The notes below the pieces were generated by a model. It saw only the letters and a program-made list of their open reading frames with translations. It did no database searches and was not told the origin of the DNA. The position numbers and the translations under genes are program-made. Of a DNA stretch of 64,000 nt, positions 55,005 through 64,000 are shown piece after piece. Position 1 is the stretch's first letter; every line of letters begins with the position of its first letter. Source of the DNA: Agrostemma githago (Eukaryota; Streptophyta; Magnoliopsida; Caryophyllales; Caryophyllaceae); assembly GCA_958450325.1 (NCBI GenBank), contig OY288256.1, positions 50,362,953 through 50,426,952 of the forward strand, given 5' to 3'.

Positions 55005-58000
55005 TGTAGACACCCACATTTTGACCGCCAGATGTCTATAGCAGTTTCCAAAAAAACACCCGATGATGATCGGACGTAAACATGACTTAATACACTCGAT
55101 TTTGGACTCGGAATCAATAGTAGTTGGCGCGAGCTTTTAGCGGAGCAAAAATCTCATCAAACCAACCTCAAATTCAGGCCCAGTGGGTCGTTTCTAGTCA
55201 AATAAGACTAATTAGGGTCAAAACCGAGACCAAGGGCAAAACCGTCTTTTAGCGATCGGGTCAAACCCCGGTCAAAGACATTTCCGAGGCAGAAAAATCC
55301 GTCACGCAGCTTTCGGAAATCCGATTCGAAGTCAAATACCTCACAAAATCAGCTACAAAGCAATTAAAACTCTCCGTTAAAGATAGAATTCTATCTCTAA
55401 ACAAGACCCTGCTCTTGTCCAGCCCCACTCAATCGAGTGGACCGGCCCACTCGATCGAGTGGGCTCATAAAATCAGCCAAACCAACGTCAAACCTGGCAC
55501 TCGATCGAGTGCTATGCACTACTCGATCGAGTGGCCCCTTTTCCAGCCGAGATCGGGTTCCTTTTTTATCTGCAATCGAAATCCTACATCTCCTACAACC
55601 GGGTATTTCTTCCCCCTTAAGAAAGATTTTCCTATCCGAAATAGAATACCTTTTGATGGTAGGGATTCGTCACGTCCCAACCGTCAATAATATAACCGGC
55701 TATTCCTACGGTAGATAGGGCAAGTCGTGTCGAATCCACGGGGACGGTAAGAGGCGTCTAGACTAGGTCGGCCCAAATACGAGACTAAGTCAACGAGCTA
55801 AACTAAAGAGTGAAAGGAGGGAAGAAGACTAGACTATGACTAAGAAGAACAACTAAGGAAACGGGCTAGGATTAGGTCGGGGTCAAAGGGGTAACGGAAT
55901 GGTCAAGGGATAACTAGAGCGAAGGAGGTAGTAGGGTGATCTAGGTAGGCCCGGGCTCTCGCAACTTAGACCCACCTAGAGGTTCCACCTAGAACCCATC
56001 TCGGCGACACACACGACAAATGGGGTTCTAGCGCGCTATAGGCCTAGGTCGAATCCGGGCTCTCGCTACTTAGATAGACCTAGGGGTCATCCTCACCGGG
56101 CTCTCGCAACTTAGTGAGGGGACCGAACCCACAACAAACTAACACCCACAAAAGAAAGGGCAAGAAAAACAAGCATTCGTACATACTTAGTCAATCAAGC
56201 ATTTCAACAAACATGTGATGTGCATCATACAAGGGGAAACCCAAATCTTCCACCAACATCTCTAACAAACCTTTAATCACCCAATCAACACCCTAATTAC
56301 CCTACTAACCCTAGCAAGACACTACTCTAACATAATCTTACTAATACTAACAAGAACAAGAAGATCTAACATAAGAAACTAAACAAACATAAACAAACTC
56401 AACCAAACTAACAAGAACAAGAACAAACAATAATAAAGATTCAAACTTGAACAACAAAAACAAGATTAAGAGAAAAGGGAGAGGATTGTACCAAACTAGA
56501 GGAAGAAGAAAGAACAAAACTTGCATTAATGAAGAAAACCCAAAACAAACATCCAAGGTTGTCAAGCTTGGTGAAGATCTTGAAGAATTCCCTTAATACA
56601 AGACTAATCTATGATTAACTACTAATTACCGACTAATCTACACTAATCTAATCTAATCTAACCTAAAGTAGTCTAGGGTTTAAGGATATAACATAAGATA
56701 AGATAAGATAGATCGTGTCTTAATACAAGAGGAGGTATATATAGGGTTACAAGTGGAAAGGAGGAGAAAGGAAACAATGCGGGCTGTAACTGACCCTTCC
56801 CGGCCGGGAAGGCTTGGTCCCGATCGGGATGGGCCATCCTTCCCGGTCGGGAAGGACCTTCCCAATCGGGATGGGCTCACAGTAGCCGTGCTTCATGCTC
56901 CCTTTATCCCGAACGGGATGAGGCCATCCCGAACGGGATGGGTCTTTGTAGGCCTCCCTTAAGAGCTCTTTGGTCCCTCCTTGCCTCTCATGGGCTTCTC
57001 GTCGATTCTCGAGACTCGGGATCGGGTCTCGGAGGCTCGGGATTGGATTCCGAGGTCTCGGGGTCGATTCCAAGGCATCGAGTCATCGTACCTCTACGCC
57101 GTTGGCTCCAAAATGTGTATGTATCGAGTCGGAATCGCTCCAACTCTTCCAAATCGGTCTCGGGAACCTGAAACGAACTAAAGGAAGCATAAGAAGCCCC
57201 TAAACCGCTCCCAAGGAGCGATTCTACAAGGAAAATGAAAATAGGCACTACAAATGACACTTATCACCTTTCCTATCCAAAAACCGGTATCTTCTATCCC
57301 AAGTCCGGTATTTCTTCCTATAAATACCCCACCCCCGCAACACAATTCACAACGGTTCAGAATCTATCATCTATCAACGACATTTATGCACACATTCACC
57401 ACCCGAAATTCTAGGCAATTTTAGGCAAACCATATACAAACCCGAGAGCAAAACTCGTCAAAAATCCCTTCCCTAATCATACACACCATAACTCTCCTAT
57501 ATACATCTTAACGCTCCCGCACCTAGGCCGCTACTACGAGGCCGTTTTCGAGATAATTAAGCATGTAGGTTGAGGGTGTTACGAATCCCGCTTTCTCCTT
57601 TTCTCTCTTCCATTTTATCTCGTCTTTTCTCGTCCGTCGTCTTGAGTCATCGTCGTCCTATTTTTTTTATTTCTTTTCTCGGTCCTAATATCGATATTAT
57701 CGTACTATTTTTAATAAAGTGTCGTCCCTAGGATTCGATATTGACTCTATAATCGAATATCGGATCTAAAATAAATCAATCATCAAATCATGTTAAGCAT
57801 AATCCCGTTGAAGCATAGTAATGATCACATGGTCCGAAAAGACTAATTATGACATTACAACGTGGAGGAATTATTTCGTCTTAATAACATCCAAAACGAT
57901 TTATAAATGTCTTTTTCAAAATCCACTCTAAATATCCGATATTGATTCTATAATCAAATATCGAATATGACGAGTATCGAAAGCTGAATCGAGTGCAAAT

Positions 58001-59005
58001 CATATTATATTTTCACGCGGTCTAGCAAAATTATCGATCAAAAGCAAATTTGAGATTAGTAAAACCGGACAAAAGTCCGTACAGGGGGCACTCGATCGAG
58101 TGCCTAGCCCACTTGATCGAGTGGCACCCCAGAAAGCGAAACATAAATTTTTTTCGAGACCACTCGATCGAGTCCCTCAATGACTCGATCGAGTGGCCCC
58201 TGATATGTCGAAACCGTGAGTCTTTCAGCCACTTTCAAGTCCCGATAAAATTATTTTAACGACTTCGGTCGTCACGTGTCAAGTCTATCACGTGTTCGCC
58301 TTTTCAAAATCATGTTTCGTGTCATATTTACATCTTCTAACTCGTTCTCTTTGCTATTATTGCAATTATTGTATCGTTTGTCGCATTGTATTTCCGAGTG
58401 GTATGCCACTCGAATATTGTAATCTGTTGTCGCACTTTTTCTTTTTTTTTGTTTTATTGTACTAAAACAAACCTCGCATGCTAAAACAACTTTGACGTTA
58501 GTTTAGATGCATTAAACGACGTAGTTAAACATAATTGACATGTTTAGTCAAAACGTTGTTTGCATATCATTCAACCGTCAAACTAACGCGTGTACACGAA
58601 CAACGAACGATATCTAAGTAGAGGCCGCTAAGTGCGGGCGGGGTTGGGTGTTCTTTGTGAACTTCCCAACACGTACCCTCACCCCTTACTTAAAACCGTG
58701 GTTTCCGGATGTCCGAAACCGTTGGCATACGAGAGTCATTCAATACACGATTACCGATAATGTCGGTATCGGTATCGCAATGCAAAGGGACGAACCCCAT
58801 AAACTCTGAAATCGGAATGGGCCGTACTTCGTGCACGGCCCACTAGGACATAGAGTGGGTTCGAACGGGCCCGAACTCCCACAAAGTTCGGTGGCGACTC
58901 CAACTTCGATTTAAATTTCAATTCGAGATCCATCTCACATGAGATTCATTCGCCGCCCGAAACCCGCGCGTGGCCGCGTCGGGGTGGACTTATGTCATGT
59001 CCATA
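55005..59005 (+). repeat. 5' LTR interrupted by a solo LTR
   Basis: LTR sequence 55005-55653 and 57267-59005 (about 2.4 kb without the insert). The upstream palindrome row is centred at about 55432.5, 55454.5, 55504.5 and 55526.5 (steps 22, 50, 22). TATAAATA is at 57319-57326. The inner row has centres 58095.5, 58116.5, 58167.5 and 58188.5 (steps 21, 51, 21). The insert now separates the upstream row from its TATA box by about 1.8 kb. Confidence 0.85.
55654..57266 (-). mobile_element. Solo LTR of the second family, copy 2 (inverted)
   Basis: Reverse complement of the 51689-53326 family, 1613 bp. It reads TGATAAGTG from 57266 to TACCATCA at 55654, with TSD CCTTT at 55649-55653 and 57267-57271. 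It is inserted between the upstream palindromes and the TATA box of the Tat-type LTR. Confidence 0.9.
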
Positions 59006-61041
59006 ATTTGGAGATACCTGATGTACCACTTGTCATCGGGATTCTCAGGGTGAGACTCGAAAAGAAATCGTTCGATTACTAATGTACGCGTTTTAGTTCG
59101 ATGGTTCATGCATAACCCAAATCTTTCCCGGGCCGGTTACTTGTGACCGACGTCCCACTATACCACGGTGCATTCCTAAATGGGTGCGCTAAAGACTTCT
59201 ATGGCTGAACTCGTATGGGTTTCGCGGCATGTTCTAAGACCAATTCGGCTTAGGAAGTTCGTCCTGATTTACGAGAAAGCCATCGTTGTTGGTATAGACC
59301 CTATTTCGACCGACCGAGACTTAGTTTAAAGCATACATGCTGTCGTCATAATGCTTACGTGACTATGTGATACTTGGTTTCCGTGTCATTTTTCAAAAAC
59401 CGTCATTTCAAAATGCATCTTTTCAAAAAATATCCAATTTTCAAAAAACTCGGAAAGCTGCCGAAATTTAGACTTAAGATTTGACTCAAACAAGCCTATT
59501 TTCTAGCCGGCATGCTATCCATTTCAATATTCGAATTTCCGATCAACCATTCGATTTTCGAATTTTCAAATTTCAATTTCGATTTTCAAATCTTCGAGAT
59601 GCCATTCTCGATTTCCAAATCTCCGAGATGCCGTTTTCAAATTTCAAATTTTCGAGATGCCGTTTTCGATTTTCAATTTTTTTTCGGAAATTCATTTTTT
59701 CGATATTCAAATTTCAAAATTCCAAATATTCAACTTTTCAAAAACCCGGGATGCTACCGAAATTATGACTTACGATTTGACTCAAAATAGCCTATTTCTA
59801 GCCGGTATGCTACCCATTTCAAAATTCAAAAAATATTTTTCAAACCTTCAAAGTCGCGGACCGATGGCACTTTGCCGGTTTCGAAAAATCGGGCCATCCA
59901 CCGATTTTTTCGGATATTTTTTTTTTTTAAAAAAAAATCATTTTCAAAACTTTCCTCTTCTTAGGACTTCCCTTATTTCGTAGTGTCGGGTCTTGTCATA
60001 AGTCGTCAAAGGTCTTTAGCGTTGAAACTCCGTCGATCTTACATCTCGGGTTTTCTCCCTATCCCAGTCCGCCTTATTTGACTAAGGTAAGGCTAACCAA
60101 CGTAGGGCATACCCCTACCAAGGAAAGCTCGTTTACACACTCGAGTCCTAACTAGAAAGTCCCACGTGATCTTTCCCTCTAGCAGGACGGTCCCCACGAC
60201 CTTTCCTAAGGGAATTCCGCCCGTCCTTCAATCCGTTAGTCGAGTCATCCCAATTCGAGAACCCTTTAACTTAAGGGTCTACCCTAATAACAGGGTCATA
60301 ACTATTCGAGTCATGTCGAGGGTCTGTAGCGTCGAAACTCTGCCGATCAAACATCGCAAGTTTCTTCCCTTACCTCGTCGGCCTTTCCTCGAGGCCGAGT
60401 CAACCTTTTACAAGGCATAGCCCTATAACAAAAGGTTCGTGACCCTTACGTATAAGGGGCACTCGTCCGACACTTGAGTCTTAACCAAGTCGTCGATCTC
60501 ACTCGGGGGCTACCCTTCAGCAGAGCGATCAATCACGGTTGCTCTAAGGGTCATGTCTTACACGTGTCATCTCACGTACCCCACTTTTGAGTCACTCAAA
60601 TGCCACACCATATAAGTCCAATCAAAGTCTTTAGTCTCACTTGGGAACTATCCTTCACCCGAGCATTCGACCACAGTCACCTTAAGGGGTACCTTACGTT
60701 CATCGTACACCGGCGTCCTTATGATGCCTTCTTCGAGTCGTACCTATGCTGCGAGCGCTCGAGTCACATAGGGTTAGGTCACCACGGTTGGTTCAAGCAC
60801 GCGACGCGGTCAAACACGGTCGCCCCATTTTCGGACTCGCCCTCATGCACCCTAAGTCTCATGGTCGAATCCAAGCCGGAGTCGTTACCTCGTTTAGGTC
60901 AACGTTCGAGTATCCCGGTCCAAGAGTCTTTGTCATCCCGTCACCCCGGGCCATTTCTAGTTTAACTCCTTCTCTTGCACCTGCGCAAAACCGAGCTTAT
61001 GCGAGTTCTAACACCTGTCGCTTCTTCCTACCAGGGACCCA
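59006..61041 (+). other. Leader of the last element
   Basis: No gene supported. It includes the shared leader block (about 59118-59340), a stretch of tttcgagatgccgttttc-type repeats (about 59560-59700), and sequence alignable to 20270-20800. Short frames such as 60600-60965 are not conserved as proteins in the nested copy. Confidence 0.55.
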
Positions 61042-61717
61042 ATGAACGAGACACTACCTAACCATGACAAAGCCCGCGCCATCGAGAAAGATTATATCCA
61101 GGGAAGCATGCTTATGCTATCATGCTCCATTAACAATATCTTCTCGAAAATCAATACAGCCCTAGATAACCAAGGTTCCAGGGTAGCCATCATCGAAGAG
61201 GATCTTGCAAGAACTCAATCCCGTCTAACACAACTAGAACGGGTAAGGCAGCTAATCACCCAACCAGGCCATTAAAATGGTGAGGACTCTTATGAAACCA
61301 TCTGATACCCCCAAGATGGCAAGACCGAGAGGGGTAATCCACAAGTCACCTCTCCGAAAATCAAGAACCAGTCAAAAGTAAGGATATTTACCCACTTGGA
61401 TATGTCTTACACCGTCGCTTTCCAAAGGTTGGTTTCGAAGGGCCTAATACTACCCGTAGGCCCAACAGCCGACATACCTTTGGAAAAATGCTCCAAAGCA
61501 TGGAATGCCGAGCATTATTGCAAATTCCACAGAGGGGGGGACACGATACAGAGCAGTGCTGGAAACTGAAACACCTCATCCAAGATTCCCTCGATGCCGG
61601 GAGGACACCCGTCATGGAAACATTGTCACTTGCAAGGCCCCTCATGGACTATACAGGGCCCAACGACCAAAGCATCCAGTTTACCTCCCATGTATCCAAG
61701 AGTCCGGATTTGATTTG
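61042..61717 (+). pseudogene. Broken copy of the shortened Gag
   Basis: Homologous to 20815-21519. It keeps the original ATG (MNETLPNHDKAR), which the nested copy has lost. It has a stop at 61273-61275 and a one-base loss in the G run near 61533-61540, at the zinc-knuckle coding part, so the rest continues in another frame (KLKHLIQDSLDAGRTPV). As in the nested copy, the central gag domain is absent. The shared layout therefore predates both copies. Confidence 0.75.
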
Positions 61718-64000
61718 AGTCCTAGTCTGAGTTCGAGTCTAGGATGTACTATTTCTTTCAATTTCAAAGTCATAGTCAGAGTCCGTTGTATTCTGTCCTC
61801 TTTTCAAAATTCAATAAAATCAGTTTTTCTATTTCTCATATATACTTTCCTTATGTGTTTCCGAGAACATGATGAACACCGTCATACACTGTGAGCACAT
61901 GCACGTGACTATTATACGCATATCTAAAATGACTGCAGGAAACTGGGACCCGTGTTTTCCTTTACCTGTTCCATGTCTGACATAGAAAGCCACATAACTA
62001 CCCTTAGGGAGCGATGTCGAATCCTATGACAAATCTAGGTAGTCTCCTAGTTTGGGTTCAAGACGGGAGGCAAGCCCATTTACCATAATAAACACCCCTC
62101 CAATAAGATCGACTAATCCCTACCTTAGGTGTTAGTCTGACCAACAAAAAAAGCTGGACAAAAAAAAAATCAAAAGTCCAAGGAAAAAGCAAAAGGCCAA
62201 AACAAAAGAGTTGGCCATGATAAAAAAGAATTATCAGTGTCCCTTGACCGGATTCGGTCAATCCTTTGACCGAGACACAGTCAACTCAAATATAGAATCC
62301 CATGACCGGGGCTAAGAGGTCAACCAACCAAGGAAAAAATATTCAAAAACCCATGACCACGGTTAGAGGTCAACTCGAGTGAAAGTCCCTTGGACGGAGT
62401 ACGGTCAATTCAAAATTATCAATACCCATACCATCAAATAGGGGGAGAAACAATCAAGCTGGTCAGCTAGCGCCAAACTTAGCCTTCCCACATTACAACC
62501 CTCAAGACCTTCTCGAGACCTAGGCTAAGAGACAGCCCGGAATTTTGAGGATTCAAGCTCCATAGGATACCCCTAACCATTAGGGCCAGACATGGAAACT
62601 AGATCCCGCATTATTATCAAACCTATCCTGATCGAAGTTCGAGTCATTTTTACTCAACTCCCCCCTTTCTTACTGCATTACAATACCTTACCCTCGAAGC
62701 CTTAGCTCCACAAAATCGAGCTCCAGATTTCGAATCATCAAAGCCACTTAGGACCTAGCACCACATTTCCAAAATTATACAAACCAGTTACCAACCCCAA
62801 ACATGGGAAATCAACTTGTGGTCGGCATAGAACATGCCCAAATAGTTCACACCACCTCTGGGGGCTACCCTGGAGAATGCTCACAGTCACAGGATCAACA
62901 TCCTAAACCATTCTAGCCCTTTGATCAAGACATCATTGGGAATGCACCTAGCCTACACCATCACTATGGCTAGTTACACACAAAGTCCTAATAGATTAGG
63001 CACCATAAAATATCTTCTAACTCCCTGAACTACGACATGGTTTGATTTCACCACACGTGAATACGTAGGCCGCCTTTCAACAGAGGCACAACAACCCACA
63101 TTGACACAAATTCAAAAAGCAACGTCATTCCGGTCACGACACTGTCATGTTCTCAACAGCTAGCTTTGTCATCCTGGGGCTTCTTTTAGACAGAAGACCG
63201 CCATCCACTCACAAAATCCAAAATAATTTCAAAAATCTAGCCACCTTTCTACAGTGTGTCCTAGCACTCGGCTTAGTCAAAGACAAGAATCCATCAGGGA
63301 CTCGAAGCGACACCCCACTTTGGGAATATACCCCGAAACCAAAAAAAATCCAAAAGAACACCAGTCTACGGCATTGATACTACAAAGCCCTATCGTACGG
63401 AAACAGTCTCATTACATATCTTTCCCATTCCGAGGATTCGACCATATTGCCACTTGCCTAGGCTACGAAATAGTGCAACTTGAGAGTCTTGTCATCTTAG
63501 GTGGTCCACCCCCTACCAGGTCACGGTGCCAACCCTCGAGAATCCAGTCGTGTCTGTCAACTCATCCTGTTGCGTCCAGAATCAAGTCTGTCGGTAGGCC
63601 TCTCTCTTCAAATTCTCATTTTAAAATTTGCAAAACTTAGCCATTTGAGAAAATCCTTTTTCGACAAGGTCAAATTTCGGTCTATTTAAACTGCAAATTT
63701 CTTTTCTACCCCTTTCAATTTTGAAAACCTATCTCCTAGCACGTGAGTTGCTTTCAGGACTTCGATTTCACTATGAAGCAAAAATCATCTTCCCCAGCGC
63801 AAGTCAGTCTATAGATGCTAACTGCATTTCCTGTATGCTATCTTGCTATCTGTTATATTTGCTATTTCGGCCTACATATCTAACATTGCAAGTACCGGCT
63901 TGGCTTCCCAATGGAAACACCAAGTTTTTATTCCCCAACGTGAGTCGGTGTTTCGCCTAAATGTTACATAACAATTACTACGTGACAGCATACAAGTACA
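61718..64000 (+). other. 3' non-coding interior of the last element
   Basis: Alignable with 21520-23430 for most of its length (for example the ccgtcatacactgtgagcac block). No supported gene. The poly-unit tandem repeat found at 23450-23694 in the nested copy is absent here. Confidence 0.6.

Larger units (their letters stand above)
55005..64000 (+). mobile_element. Non-autonomous Tat-type element, 5' part (runs off the window)
   Basis: It starts TGTAGACACCCAC at 55005. The interior from 59006 follows the nested element at 17053 closely: the leader block, a gag-like region at 61042, and the 3' non-coding part. The final bases (gtgagtcggtgtttcgc, gcatacaagtaca) correspond to sequence shortly before the 3' LTR in the other elements, so the 3' LTR probably begins within several hundred bases after the window. 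The primer site is decayed (atttggagatacctg) and the gag frame is broken, so it is older than the nested copy. Confidence 0.85.

Overview
The window is plant nuclear DNA made almost entirely of transposable elements nested inside one another, with one convincing host gene. Evidence for a plant: large LTR retrotransposons of the Ty3/gypsy Tat lineage (Ogre/Retand type, with an archaeal-type second RNase H, a tRNA-Arg-like primer site and an antisense plant-mobile-domain ORF), a zf-RVT LINE, a Stowaway MITE, Mutator-like elements and an S40-type senescence regulator gene. Retand-like elements with an antisense ORF are best known to me from Caryophyllaceae such as Silene, so that family is my guess (inference, moderate to low confidence).

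Layout. 1-4143: the tail of one (TA)n-flanked element, then a 3-kb element with symmetric inverted ends (219-3224) holding a minisatellite and a 5'-truncated LINE, then a microsatellite tract interrupted by a minus-strand solo LTR (3394-4143). 4144-34141: one host repeat cut into three pieces by (a) a 25.2-kb Retand/Ogre-like element (4616-29789, TSD CTACA) and (b) a minus-strand solo LTR (30434-32714, TSD CAACT). Its last piece carries a short exon resembling nucleoporin NUP93. The 25-kb element encodes gag-protease-RT-RNaseH-aRH-integrase (8412-14825, one in-frame stop) and a spliced antisense gene (16963-15190). It is itself split by a 9.4-kb non-autonomous relative (17053-26457, TSD CAGGG) that has only a shortened gag. 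34142-41302: hAT-like and Mutator-like remnants, an old gypsy-type LTR fragment, and a 3.6-kb non-coding LTR element (37664-41302). 41303-49320: AT-rich DNA with a solo LTR (43783-46538, TSD CTACC) and no recognised gene. 49321-51553: a Stowaway MITE, the S40 gene (50171-50779, minus) and a degenerate MITE. 51554-64000: a second-family solo LTR (51689-53326), a perfect 123-bp-arm hairpin, a Mutator-type MITE with a 9-bp TSD, and the 5' part of another non-autonomous Tat-type element (from 55005, running off the window) whose LTR is interrupted by an inverted second copy of that solo LTR (55654-57266).

How the parts relate. The autonomous-type element and its gag-only relatives share LTR termini, primer-site position and polypurine tract, so the former looks like the mobilising partner of the latter. 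The most striking unexplained structure is a module of four short palindromes (core ACTCGATCGAGT) with nearly fixed centre-to-centre spacing (about 21-23, 50-51, 20-23 bp). It occurs upstream of the LTR TATA box, again further inside the LTR, and once more in the intron of the antisense gene. The spacing stays constant while the sequence around it diverges. An unrelated LTR family in the same window carries a similar row of palindromes just upstream of its TATA box.
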